From positions 6,390,501-6,454,500 of the forward strand of contig NC_008268.1 in the NCBI RefSeq assembly GCF_000014565.1: a stretch of DNA of 64,000 nucleotides. Direction: 5' to 3'. The DNA comes from Rhodococcus jostii RHA1. Its GTDB lineage: Bacteria > Actinomycetota > Actinomycetes > Mycobacteriales > Mycobacteriaceae. Position numbers and translations under genes: made by a program. Below, piece by piece: positions 8,977 through 17,774 of this stretch. The notes under the pieces were generated by a model, which saw only the letters and a program-made list of their open reading frames with translations, had not been told where the DNA came from and searched no databases. How positions within the stretch are numbered: the first letter of the stretch is position 1; each line of letters begins with the position of its first letter.

Positions 8977-9636
8977 GTGACGACTTCAGGCGGGGGATGG
9001 ACCAGCGCGGTCCTCTTCGCCGTCGTTCTCGTCCTCGCGACGCTGCTCGGTTCGACGCGCATCGGCGAGGTCCGGCTCACCCGTCCGCCGCGCACCGCGG
9101 TGGTGCTGTGGTTGCTGATCGCCGTGCCGTCGCTGCTGCAGATCGTCGTCCCCGCCGTCCTCGACGCCCTCGAGCGTGACCCCACCCAGATCCGGGACCA
9201 CCAGTGGTGGCGGATCGTCACGTCGGTTGCGGTGCAGGACGGGGGACTGGCCGGAACCGCGGTGAATCTGCTCGTTCTCGCGTGGGTCGCCCCGCTCGCG
9301 GTCCGGGTCTGGGGTGGAGTGCGGGCGGTCCTTCTGTTCGTGGCGAGCCAGATCATCTTCGGCCTGTTCACCGCGTTTCTGTTCCCGTCGCCGGGGGCGG
9401 GCAACTCGGGTGCCACGCTTGCGCTGGCCGCGTCCCTCGCCGGTCTGGTGGTGATGCAGTCCAAGGAGTGGCGAGCACTCGCCGCGAGCGGCGGCATCGT
9501 CGCCGCCGGTGTCCTGCTGGTGGTCGTCGACGACGCCCACGGATTGGCTGTGCTGACCGGGGCGCTGCTGGGTGCGGCACTGGCCACCGTCAGTCCGCCA
9601 CCGGGAGACCCACCGGACCGCGTCCGGGCCCTGTGA
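8977..9636 (+). CDS. Rhomboid-family intramembrane serine protease
   Basis: A 219-residue integral membrane protein with about six hydrophobic segments. Rhomboid landmarks can be followed: the WWRIVTS segment entering TM2, an Asn in GTAVNLLVLAW, the catalytic serine S144 in GNSGATLA (GxSG), and the general-base histidine H188 in AHGLAVLTGALLG. Rhomboids cleave substrate helices within the membrane. The catalytic dyad looks intact, so activity is likely although the sequence is divergent. The substrate is unknown. It lies 12 bp before the acyl-CoA ligase gene and is probably co-transcribed with it. Confidence 0.8.
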   Translation: MTTSGGGWTSAVLFAVVLVLATLLGSTRIGEVRLTRPPRTAVVLWLLIAVPSLLQIVVPAVLDALERDPTQIRDHQWWRIVTSVAVQDGGLAGTAVNLLVLAWVAPLAVRVWGGVRAVLLFVASQIIFGLFTAFLFPSPGAGNSGATLALAASLAGLVVMQSKEWRALAASGGIVAAGVLLVVVDDAHGLAVLTGALLGAALATVSPPPGDPPDRVRAL

Positions 9637-9648
9637 GAGGCTGTCGAT

Positions 9649-11049
9649 GTGCTGCTGCGATCTCTGAATCCTCTGGCCGTCGCCCAGGGCGACGACATTC
9701 CCGACGCCATCCGGATCGGCGACGCCACCCTGTCGCGCGGTGACGTGCTCGGTGCGGCGACGTCCGTGGCCGAGCGTGTGGCACGCGCGGATCGGGTCGC
9801 GATCCTCGCCACCCCCACCGTCACCACCGTCCTCGCCGTCGTGGGCTGCCTCATCGCCGGTGTGACCGCGGTGCCGGTGCCGCCCGATTCCGGTCCCGCC
9901 GAACTCGAGCACATCCTGCGTGATTCCGGTGCGCAGGCGTGGCTCGGTGAGGCGCCCGCGGACACGGCCGGGCTGCCCGTCGTTCCGGTCCGCGTCCACG
10001 CCCGGTCGTGGCACAGCTACCCGGAACCGCCCGAGTCGGGCATCGCGTTCGTGCTCTACACGTCCGGCACCACAGGACCCCCCAAGGGAGTGCTGATCAG
10101 CAGGAAGGCCATCGCCGCCGGCCTCGACGCCCTCGCCGACGCCTGGCAGTGGACCCGCAACGACACACTGGTGCACGGACTTCCGCTGTTCCACGTCCAC
10201 GGACTCATCCTGGGTGTGCTGGGACCGTTGCGTATCGGCAGCCGTCTCGTCCACACGGTCAAGCCCACCCCGGCGGCCTACGCCGCCGCACACGGAACGA
10301 TGTACTTCGGTGTCCCCACGGTGTGGGGTCGCATCGCCGACGACCCCGAGTCGGCGCGCGCGCTGTCGGGTGCGCGACTGCTGGTGTCGGGCAGCGCCCC
10401 GCTGCCCGTGCCGGTGTTCGAGAAGCTGCACGAGCTGACCGGGCTCGCACCGATCGAGCGGTACGGCATGAGCGAGACGATGCTCACGCTCAGCACCAGG
10501 GCCGACGGCGAGCGTCGCCCGGGGTGGGTCGGAGTGCCGGTCCGCGGCGTCGAGACCCGGCTGCGCGACGAGCGCGGCGGCGACGTTCCCCACGATGGCG
10601 AATCCATCGGCGGACTGCAGGTGCGGGGTCCGATGCTCTTCGACGGCTATCTCGGCAAGCCCGACGCGACGGCCGAATCGTTCACGGACGACGGCTTCTT
10701 CAAGACCGGCGACGTCGCCGTCATCGACCCGGACGGGTTCCACCGCATCGTCGGCCGCGAATCCACGGACCTCATCAAGTCGGGTGGATTCCGGGTCGGG
10801 GCAGGGGAAGTGGAGACATCTCTCCTCGGCCACCCGAGCGTGCGGGAAGCCGCGGTGGTCGGCCTCCCGGACCCGGACCTCGGCCAGCGGCTCGTGGCCT
10901 TCGTGGTGGGGGACGACGTCTCGGAAACCGAGCTGATCGAGCACGTGGCCACCGAACTGTCGGTGCACAAGCGGCCCCGCGAGATCCGTGTCGTCGAGTC
11001 GCTTCCGCGGAACGCGATGGGCAAGGTGCAGAAGAAGCAGCTGTTCTGA
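9649..11049 (+). CDS. fadD36: Acyl-CoA synthetase (malonyl-CoA-ligase/FadD36-like)
   Basis: An ANL-superfamily adenylating enzyme of 466 residues that activates a carboxylic acid to its CoA thioester via an acyl-AMP. The AMP-binding P-loop YTSGTTGPPKGVL lies at about residue 138. YGMSET, the TGD(V) core motif and the C-terminal lysine in PRNAMGKVQKKQLF are all present. The short length and HGLPLFHVHGL motif are like MatB malonyl/methylmalonyl-CoA ligases and M. tuberculosis FadD36 (Rv1193), which occupies the same position. A short dicarboxylate or propionate-related substrate is therefore likely but not proven. GTG start. Confidence 0.88.
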   Translation: MLLRSLNPLAVAQGDDIPDAIRIGDATLSRGDVLGAATSVAERVARADRVAILATPTVTTVLAVVGCLIAGVTAVPVPPDSGPAELEHILRDSGAQAWLGEAPADTAGLPVVPVRVHARSWHSYPEPPESGIAFVLYTSGTTGPPKGVLISRKAIAAGLDALADAWQWTRNDTLVHGLPLFHVHGLILGVLGPLRIGSRLVHTVKPTPAAYAAAHGTMYFGVPTVWGRIADDPESARALSGARLLVSGSAPLPVPVFEKLHELTGLAPIERYGMSETMLTLSTRADGERRPGWVGVPVRGVETRLRDERGGDVPHDGESIGGLQVRGPMLFDGYLGKPDATAESFTDDGFFKTGDVAVIDPDGFHRIVGRESTDLIKSGGFRVGAGEVETSLLGHPSVREAAVVGLPDPDLGQRLVAFVVGDDVSETELIEHVATELSVHKRPREIRVVESLPRNAMGKVQKKQLF

Positions 11050-11101
11050 AATCGGTAAGGTGGCGTGCGATACCGGCCCAACACGGATTGGCAGGCGCAC
11101 A

Positions 11102-12142
11102 GTGAGTGTCGAGAGCATCGTCCAGAGCACCCGAATCGTCCTCGCCTCCCGGCCGGACGGCGCGCCCACCACCGACAACTTCCGGCTCGAGGCGGTGAAC
11201 CTCCCCGACCCCGCCGAAGGCCAGGTGCTGATCCGCGTCATCTACCTGTCCCTCGACCCGTACATGCGCGGCCGGATGAGTGCCGCGGAGTCCTACGCCG
11301 ACCCGGTCGAGATCGACGAGGTCATGGTCGGTGGCACCGTCGGACAGGTGGTCGACTCCCGGCACCCGGATTTCGCAACCGGTGACTACGTTCTCGGGTA
11401 CGCGGGCTGGCAGTCGCACGCCGTGGTCGACGGCAACCAGCTCCGCACACTCGACCGCCGCGCCGCGCCGTTGTCGACCGCCGTCGGAGTTCTCGGCATG
11501 CCCGGCTTCACCGCGTACTCCGGCCTGTTGAAGATCGGGCAACCGAAGGCAGGCGAGACGGTGGTCGTCGCGGCGGCCAGCGGTCCGGTCGGCTCGGCGG
11601 TGGGGCAGATCGCGAAACTGAAGGGCGCCCGGGCCGTCGGGATCGCGGGCGGACCGGAGAAGTGTGCCTACCTGCTGGACGAACTCGGATTCGACGCCGC
11701 CGTCGACCACCGGTCACCGAACTTCGCCGAGGAACTGCGCGCCGCGTGCCCCGACGGCATCGACGTCTACTTCGAGAACGTCGGCGGTGCGGTGGCCGCG
11801 GCCGTGCTGCCGCTGCTCAACCTGTATGCGCGAGTTCCCGTGTGCGGCCTGATCGCGCAGTACAACGACACCGAGACGCCCGAGGGGCCGGATCGGCTGC
11901 CCGGCTTCTTCACCCGGGTGCTGGTCAAGAGCCTCACGATCCGCGGATTCATCCAGCGCGAGTTCGTCTCCGAGATGTACGCGGACTTCCAGCGTGATGT
12001 GTCCGGGTGGATCCGGGACGGGCGATTCGCCTACCGCGAGGACATCGTCGACGGGCTCGAGAATGCGCCCGCGGCGTTCATCGGTCTGCTCCGGGGCAGC
12101 AACTTCGGCAAGCTCGTGGTCCGGGTCGCCGAGGAGGACTAA
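11102..12142 (+). CDS. NADP-dependent medium-chain oxidoreductase (prostaglandin/curcumin reductase type)
   Basis: A zinc-independent MDR reductase of 346 residues. The LSLDPYMRGRM motif near residue 45 is diagnostic for the leukotriene B4 12-hydroxydehydrogenase/CurA group, which reduces activated double bonds in enones. The Rossmann motif SGPVGSAVGQIAKLKGARAVGIAGG and an IDVYFENVGG segment are clear. GTG 11102 gives the normal N-terminus; the frame is open further upstream only through the previous gene. A TAAGGT hexamer at about 11055 would give a leader of roughly 40 nt. The physiological substrate is unknown. Confidence 0.9.
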   Translation: MSVESIVQSTRIVLASRPDGAPTTDNFRLEAVNLPDPAEGQVLIRVIYLSLDPYMRGRMSAAESYADPVEIDEVMVGGTVGQVVDSRHPDFATGDYVLGYAGWQSHAVVDGNQLRTLDRRAAPLSTAVGVLGMPGFTAYSGLLKIGQPKAGETVVVAAASGPVGSAVGQIAKLKGARAVGIAGGPEKCAYLLDELGFDAAVDHRSPNFAEELRAACPDGIDVYFENVGGAVAAAVLPLLNLYARVPVCGLIAQYNDTETPEGPDRLPGFFTRVLVKSLTIRGFIQREFVSEMYADFQRDVSGWIRDGRFAYREDIVDGLENAPAAFIGLLRGSNFGKLVVRVAEED

Positions 12143-12206
12143 CGGGCCGTATTCGCCCTGGACACGGCGCTGTCGTGATACAACGGTGACAGAAGCGAAC
12201 CCTCGT

Positions 12207-12263
12207 TATGTTTGCGTGATGTCGATGATGCGGGAGTTCGGTGTCATCCACATAGGGGAGTGA
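12207..12263 (+). CDS. Putative leaderless 14-codon upstream ORF before pucR-type regulator
   Basis: TATGTT (12207-12212) is followed after 6 nt by ATG 12219, which opens a frame encoding MSMMREFGVIHIGE and stops at 12261-12263, 8 nt before the regulator start. The regulator's GGGGAG ribosome site lies inside the last codons of this frame. The arrangement suggests a leaderless peptide whose translation could couple to or regulate the downstream gene. It is too short to judge by coding statistics. Confidence 0.4.
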   Translation, partial: YVCVMSMMREFGVIHIGE

Positions 12264-12271
12264 TCAGATCT

Positions 12272-13510
12272 ATGACGAATCATAGTTCGGGGCCCGGTTC
12301 GCAGATCCTCGTCGACGGCAGGCCCGCCTCCGCCCCGCTGCGCGACACGCTGACGGTCGCGCAGAAGCTGGTCCGGCATTTCGCCGACAACGTGACCCCC
12401 TGCGGTTCACTGCCCGGCGAACAACTGCAGAGCGACGTCATGGATTTCACGATCGTCTGCCTCGGTCTCGGTATCCAGATGCTCGACGAGGGCATCAGCC
12501 CGACGGACGAGGACCTCGCGGAGGTGCGTAACAGTTCCGCGCGCTGGGCCCGCGAGGGGTTCCCGTTGAAGCTCGTGCTCCGCATTCTCCACGAAGGCAT
12601 CCAGGAGGCCGGCGACCTCGTCGCCTCGAACGCCCGCAAGGAAGACCTGCCCGAACTCCTGGTCATCCAGAAAGTGATGTTCACGCTCCTCGAATGCGTG
12701 ACCGTCGCCGCCACGACCAGCTACGTGGAGGAACTCGAAGCCGTCAACAGCGAACGCGACGGTGCCGCGGTCAACCTCGTCACGGCGCTGCTCAGCGGCA
12801 GAAAGGCGGCGACCGCCGCGCGGCACGCGGGTGTGGAGCTGGCCGACGAGTACGTCGTGCTGGGGCTGTCGATTCCGTCGCATCCCACGGAGGCCGTGAC
12901 CCACCGGCGCAAAGCCGTCGTCGCCCGGCAGAAACTCCGCCGGTTGCAGATCGAGCTGGCGGACGCCGCGGGTGGTGCCGCCCTCTGTTCGCTGAGCCCG
13001 GACGGCGGAACACTGTTGCTGCCGGGCTCGCCCGAGCGGGCCTGGATGGTGTCGCTGCTCGACCGCATCGGAGCCGCCGCCGGAGTTCCCCTCACCGCGA
13101 CGGCGACGCGGGTCCGCACCGCCGGTATCCCCGCGGCCGCGGACCAGGTCCACGAACTCCTCGGCCTCGCCCACCAGCTGGCGCTGGAACCGGGCCTCTA
13201 CGAAATGGACGATCTGGCGCTCGAATACCAGCTCACCAGGCCCGGGCCCGGCCGGACCCACCTGGCGCGGCTCCTCGAACCGTTGCAGGGCTCACCCGAA
13301 CTGATCGAGACGCTCGAGGTGCACATCGGCCACGATCTCAATCGGCAGCGCACCGCGAAACAGATGCACCTTCACACCAATACGGTGGACTACCGTCTCA
13401 AGCGGGTGGCGCAGCTGACGGGCTGCGATCCGACCCGCCCGTCCGGACTGCGGCAGATCCAGGCCGCGCTCGTCGCCCGCAGGCTCGAGGTCGAGCAACC
13501 CGATCGCTGA
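12272..13510 (+). CDS. PucR-family transcriptional regulator
   Basis: A 412-residue regulator with a central GGDEF-like/CdaR-type region and a C-terminal PucR helix-turn-helix (about residues 335-405: ETLEVHIGHDLNRQRTAKQMHLHTNTVDYRLKRVAQLTG). It lacks the purine-catabolism N-terminal domain and instead starts with a helical sensor-like region (about 20-150). Several such PucR proteins occur near proline and acyl-CoA genes in mycobacteria (Rv1186c, Rv1194c), so it may control pruA-PRODH or the adjacent ligase and reductase. ATG 12272 has GGGGAG 9-14 nt upstream. Confidence 0.88.
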   Translation: MTNHSSGPGSQILVDGRPASAPLRDTLTVAQKLVRHFADNVTPCGSLPGEQLQSDVMDFTIVCLGLGIQMLDEGISPTDEDLAEVRNSSARWAREGFPLKLVLRILHEGIQEAGDLVASNARKEDLPELLVIQKVMFTLLECVTVAATTSYVEELEAVNSERDGAAVNLVTALLSGRKAATAARHAGVELADEYVVLGLSIPSHPTEAVTHRRKAVVARQKLRRLQIELADAAGGAALCSLSPDGGTLLLPGSPERAWMVSLLDRIGAAAGVPLTATATRVRTAGIPAAADQVHELLGLAHQLALEPGLYEMDDLALEYQLTRPGPGRTHLARLLEPLQGSPELIETLEVHIGHDLNRQRTAKQMHLHTNTVDYRLKRVAQLTGCDPTRPSGLRQIQAALVARRLEVEQPDR

Positions 13511-13541
13511 CATCGCCCTGATCCGGCCGCCCGCCACCGGC

Positions 13542-13558
13542 GCAGCGTCGTACGCTGC
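13542..13558. terminator. Short perfect hairpin after pucR-type gene
   Basis: GCAGCGT and ACGCTGC form a perfect 7-bp stem with a 3-nt loop 32 bp after the regulator stop. There is no T-run, so termination is tentative. Confidence 0.35.
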
Positions 13559-13644
13559 ACCGTTCGCTACGATGTGGGCCGGATCATATTCGGTCCGGGT
13601 GTGTCGGTGGTCGTCTCGTGACCGAAATGTTAGGGAGGCAGGCG

Positions 13645-15291
13645 ATGGCCGGAGGGCGTCATTCGAGCGCGGGACAGGAACGCGGTGGTCGCTCGCCCGG
13701 GTTCTACGCGGTGTGCGCCGCTGTCGTGCTCGGACTCGTGGCCTCCGTGGTCGTCGTCGTGCAGGCGGTGCGCTCCTGGGCCGACGACTGTGATCAGGTC
13801 ACCGACTACACCCTCGCCGCCGACCCGAGCATCGTGCCCGCCCTGAGCAGCATCCTCGGCGAAGCGAACGACACCGACCTGGGCTGCGCGAACGTCGCCG
13901 TCAGCGCCGCGACGTCCGGCGACATCGCGGGACGACTCGGCAAGGGAACCGACGCCCCGGACCTCTGGATCCCCGACACCGGCGCCTGGGTGGGCAAGGC
14001 GGCACTCACCGCTGCCGGTCCGGTCGAGGTGATGACGGGGTCGATCGCATCCTCGCCCGTTGTCCTGGCCTCCCGCGAGGAGGACGCCCCCACGTCGCCG
14101 ACGTGGCTCGCCGCCCTCCAGATCAAGGACATCCAGCTGGGCAACCCCCTCGTGACCGGGGTCGCGCAGGCTCCGATCAACGCGGCACTCGCCGAGGGCC
14201 AGGCCGACCCCGTGTCTGCGGGGACGGTGCGGGCCGCGCTGGTCCCGCTCGCGCAGGAGGAGAGTGCTCGTACCGCGGATGAGCCCATCGGTGAGGAGAT
14301 GCTGCAGGGAGTCGTCGACAACGGTGGAGTCGCCGTGGCCACCGAACAGTCCGTGCTCGAATTCTCCGACGGTGACGGCGCACCCTCGCTCACCGCGACG
14401 GTGCCCCCCACGGGCAGCAATTTCATGAACTTTCCTCTCGTCGTCACCTCGCCGGCCCCCGACCGGCACTACCGGGCCACCCAGGTGGCACGTGCCGTCG
14501 CCGCTGTTCTGGGCGGTGAGGAGGCCCGTGCGGTACTCGCGGAGAACGGATTCCGCGGACCCGACGCAAGCCCGCCGGCCGGCGACCGTGGCGTCGGCCG
14601 AGTCACCAAGCTCGCGCTCGAGGACGAGTCGGCGCTACAGGACGCCCTCGGCGGGTGGGCGTTGATGGCGCTGCCCATCCGCACGCTCGTCGCGATCGAC
14701 GTATCGGGGTCGATGGAGACCCCCGCAGGGAACCGGTCGCGCATGGACCTCACGGTCGATGCGGCGCTCGCCGGCAATGCGATGTTCCCGGACAGCGTGT
14801 CCGCCGGGTTGTGGGCGTTCTCGCAGGGGCTCGGCGGGGGACCGCAGGACTACAAGGAGATGGTCCCGATCCGCCGCTACGACACGGTGGTCGACGGCCT
14901 CACACAGCGCCAGCTGATGGCGCAGCAGGCGGGGAAGGTCGACGGGCTGATCGGCGGCGGCACCGGCCTGTACGACACGACGCTGGCCGCGTTCCGGACG
15001 GTGCAGGAGACGTACGACCCGCGCGCCGTGAACAGTGTGATCATCCTGACCGACGGCGCCAACGAGGATCCGGACTCCATCACGAAGGAACAGCTTCTGA
15101 GCATCCTGCAGCGCGAGACGGATCCGGCGCGGCCCGTCATCATCGTGACGATCGGCATCACCGGCGACGCCGATGCGGCCACACTCGCCGAGATCTCGCG
15201 GGTCACCGGAGGGTCGAGCTACGTCGCGAAGGATCCCGCCGACATCGCCAACGTGTTCGTCAACGCGCTGGCCGCGCGCGGTCGCAGCTAG
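13645..15291 (+). CDS. Membrane-anchored protein with substrate-binding-like and von Willebrand factor A domains
   Basis: A 548-residue exported protein. One transmembrane segment (about residues 22-47) follows a basic N-terminus, so the bulk should be extracytoplasmic. Residues 60-300 resemble an extracellular solute-binding fold (DLWIPDTGAWV, SSPVVLASRE, MNFPLVVTSP). Residues 350-548 are a VWA domain with a complete MIDAS: DVSGSM, a Thr in GGGTGLYDT and the later TDGANED. The combination suggests metal-dependent adhesion or a sensor/scaffold role. Orthologues occur in mycobacteria and nocardiae. ATG 13645 has AGGGAGG 6 nt upstream; the earlier in-frame GTG at 13618 lacks this. Confidence 0.85.
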   Translation: MAGGRHSSAGQERGGRSPGFYAVCAAVVLGLVASVVVVVQAVRSWADDCDQVTDYTLAADPSIVPALSSILGEANDTDLGCANVAVSAATSGDIAGRLGKGTDAPDLWIPDTGAWVGKAALTAAGPVEVMTGSIASSPVVLASREEDAPTSPTWLAALQIKDIQLGNPLVTGVAQAPINAALAEGQADPVSAGTVRAALVPLAQEESARTADEPIGEEMLQGVVDNGGVAVATEQSVLEFSDGDGAPSLTATVPPTGSNFMNFPLVVTSPAPDRHYRATQVARAVAAVLGGEEARAVLAENGFRGPDASPPAGDRGVGRVTKLALEDESALQDALGGWALMALPIRTLVAIDVSGSMETPAGNRSRMDLTVDAALAGNAMFPDSVSAGLWAFSQGLGGGPQDYKEMVPIRRYDTVVDGLTQRQLMAQQAGKVDGLIGGGTGLYDTTLAAFRTVQETYDPRAVNSVIILTDGANEDPDSITKEQLLSILQRETDPARPVIIVTIGITGDADAATLAEISRVTGGSSYVAKDPADIANVFVNALAARGRS

Positions 15292-15400
15292 CGGAATTCC
15301 GTTCCGGCGCAGTCGGACTTTTGAGGCCGCACCCCTAGCCATTTATCGGGTGGTAGTGCTTTGGTGAAAGGGGGAGTCGGACTCAATCGAGGAGCTCGTC

Positions 15401-17761
15401 ATGGCCAAGCCGTTCAGAGGTGTCGTCAATCTCGATATCCGGGACTCGATCCCGGATTGGGGTCCGTACGAGCAGCCGAAGGCGCCGCCCGGTTCGCCGA
15501 ACGTCCTCTACATCGTGCTCGACGACGTCGGTTTCGGAGCGATGGGCTGCTACGGCGGGCCGATCGAGACCCCGAACATCGACCGGATCGCCGCGAACGG
15601 TCTGCGGTACGGCCAGTGGCACACCACCGCCCTGTGTTCCCCGACGCGATCCTGCCTGCTGACGGGGCGTAACCACACCACCAACGGGATGGCGTGCATC
15701 AGTGAGTGTGCTGTCGGATTCCCCGGTGGGAACGGGCACATCCCTCCCGAGTGCGCCACCCTCGCCGAGATCCTGGTCGAGCAGGGCTTTTCCACCGCGA
15801 TGGTCGGCAAATGGCACCTGTGTGCCGAGGACGAGATGAACCTGGCATCGACGAAACGGAACTGGCCGGTCGGCCGCGGCTTCGAGCGCTTCTACGGCTT
15901 CCTCGGCGCGGAGACGAACCAGTGGTATCCGGATCTCGTGCACGACAACCATCCCGTCGAGCAGCCCGCCACCCCGGAGCAGGGCTACCACTTCAGCGTC
16001 GACATCACCGACCACGCGCTCGACTACCTCGGCGACGTCAAGGCAATTGCCCCGGACCGGCCGGTGTTCCTGTACTACGCACCCGGCTGCGCGCACGCAC
16101 CGCACCATGTGCCCCAGGAGTGGTCCGACCGCTACCGCGGCAGGTTCGACGACGGCTACGAGGCGATGCGCGAGCGGACCCTGGCCCGGCAGAAGGAGAT
16201 GGGCCTCGTACCTCCGGACACCGAGTTGCCGCCGCTCAACCCGATCGGCACCCCCGACTCCCGCACCGGACCCGACGGCCAGCCGTTCCCACCGCTGGAC
16301 TTCACCCGCCCCTGGGACACCCTGTCCGACGACGAAAAACGGCTCTTCGCGCGCATGGCCGAGGTGTACGCCGGTTTCCTCTCGCACTGCGACGACCAGA
16401 TCGGCCGACTGCTGGCCTACCTCGAGGAGATGGAGCAGCTCGACAACACCATCATCGTGGTGGTCTCCGACAACGGCGCCAGCGGCGAGGGCGGACCCAA
16501 CGGTTCGGTCAACGAGAACAAGATCGCCAACAGCGTGCCGGACGATCTCGCCGAGAATCTGAACAAGCTGGACCAGCTCGGCGGCACCGAGACCTACAAC
16601 CACTACCCGAACGGGTGGGCGATGGCCTTCAACACCCCGTTCAAGATGTGGAAACGCTACTCGTTCAACGGCGGCACCAGCGATCCGTGCATTTTGTCGT
16701 GGCCCGCCGGGATCGAGGCCCGCGGCGAGACCCGCGACCAGTACCACCACGCCATCGACATCGTCCCGACGCTGCTCGACTGCCTGGGTGTCGAACTCCC
16801 CGAGACGGTGAAGGGGTACACCCAGCACCCGATCCAGGGTGTGAGCATGCGCTACAGCTTCGACGCCGGCACCATCCCGACCGCCAAGCACACGCAGTTC
16901 TATTCGATGCTCGGCGGAAGGGGGATCTGGCACGACGGCTGGAAGGCCGTCACCACCCACCCGACGCTGAGCGGGTGGAGTCGTTTCCCGGAGGACACCT
17001 GGGAGCTGTACCACACCCAGGTGGACCGAGCCGAACTCCACGACCTCGCCGCCGAGGAACCCGGCAGACTCGCCGAGCTCGTCGGGCTGTGGTTCCACGA
17101 GGCCGGCGCGAACCAGGCGCTGCCGCTCGACGACCGCTCGCCCGTCGAACTCCTCACCACCCCACGTCCGCAGCTCGCACCGCCGCGCAACCGCTACGTC
17201 TACCGACCCGGCGGCGCGGAGGTACCGGAGGCGGTGGCGGTCAACCTCCGTAACCGCTCCTACTCGATCGGGGCGCTCGTCGACCTCCCCGAACCCGGTG
17301 CCTCGGGAGTGTTGTTCTCCCACGGTGGCAGGTTCGGTGGGCACTCGCTGTACGTCAAGGACAACCGGCTGCACTACGTGTACAACTTCCTCGGCAGCGA
17401 TCAGCAGAAGATCGATGCGACCGAGGACCTGCCGACCGGGGAGAACCTCATACTGGCCGCGTCGTTCGAGAAGGACGGTGAGGACCCACCCGGGACCGCC
17501 CACGGGGTCCTGAGCCTGTACTACGGCGACCGCAAGGTCGGCGAGGGCCGAATCCGAACGCAGCCCGGCAAATTCAGCATCGGAGGCGGCGAGGGTCTCA
17601 ATGCCGGCCGGGACAGCGGCGAACCCGTCACCGACGACTACCCGGGTGCGTCGCCGTGGGCCTTCACCGGTGGGACGTTGAACCGAATTGCGATCGACGT
17701 CAGCGGCGAACCGTTCGTCGACCTCGAACGCGAAGCCGCGGCCATGCTCTCCCGCGAGTGA
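15401..17761 (+). CDS. Large arylsulfatase
   Basis: A 786-residue formylglycine-dependent sulfatase. C79 in LCSPTRSCLLTGR is the CxPxR residue converted to formylglycine. Metal ligands are visible in VLDDVGFGAMG and in VVSDNGASGEGG, with KWHL carrying the active-site lysine and histidine. The extra C-terminal 250 residues form a beta-sandwich-like region (VLFSHGGRFGGHSLYVKDNRLHYVYNF), as in the long actinobacterial AtsA/AtsD proteins. There is no signal peptide, so it probably acts in the cytoplasm on aryl or alkyl sulfate esters for sulfur scavenging. It is followed by a HAD phosphatase 13 bp downstream. AGTCGGACT occurs twice upstream (15311 and 15375). Confidence 0.95.
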   Translation: MAKPFRGVVNLDIRDSIPDWGPYEQPKAPPGSPNVLYIVLDDVGFGAMGCYGGPIETPNIDRIAANGLRYGQWHTTALCSPTRSCLLTGRNHTTNGMACISECAVGFPGGNGHIPPECATLAEILVEQGFSTAMVGKWHLCAEDEMNLASTKRNWPVGRGFERFYGFLGAETNQWYPDLVHDNHPVEQPATPEQGYHFSVDITDHALDYLGDVKAIAPDRPVFLYYAPGCAHAPHHVPQEWSDRYRGRFDDGYEAMRERTLARQKEMGLVPPDTELPPLNPIGTPDSRTGPDGQPFPPLDFTRPWDTLSDDEKRLFARMAEVYAGFLSHCDDQIGRLLAYLEEMEQLDNTIIVVVSDNGASGEGGPNGSVNENKIANSVPDDLAENLNKLDQLGGTETYNHYPNGWAMAFNTPFKMWKRYSFNGGTSDPCILSWPAGIEARGETRDQYHHAIDIVPTLLDCLGVELPETVKGYTQHPIQGVSMRYSFDAGTIPTAKHTQFYSMLGGRGIWHDGWKAVTTHPTLSGWSRFPEDTWELYHTQVDRAELHDLAAEEPGRLAELVGLWFHEAGANQALPLDDRSPVELLTTPRPQLAPPRNRYVYRPGGAEVPEAVAVNLRNRSYSIGALVDLPEPGASGVLFSHGGRFGGHSLYVKDNRLHYVYNFLGSDQQKIDATEDLPTGENLILAASFEKDGEDPPGTAHGVLSLYYGDRKVGEGRIRTQPGKFSIGGGEGLNAGRDSGEPVTDDYPGASPWAFTGGTLNRIAIDVSGEPFVDLEREAAAMLSRE

Positions 17762-17774
17762 GAGCGGAAGGGCC

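Noticed and set aside
8986..11241. 751-codon open frame opposite the rhomboid and acyl-CoA ligase
   Set aside because: It spans two well-supported genes, and its sequence is rich in Arg, His and Asp with no motif.
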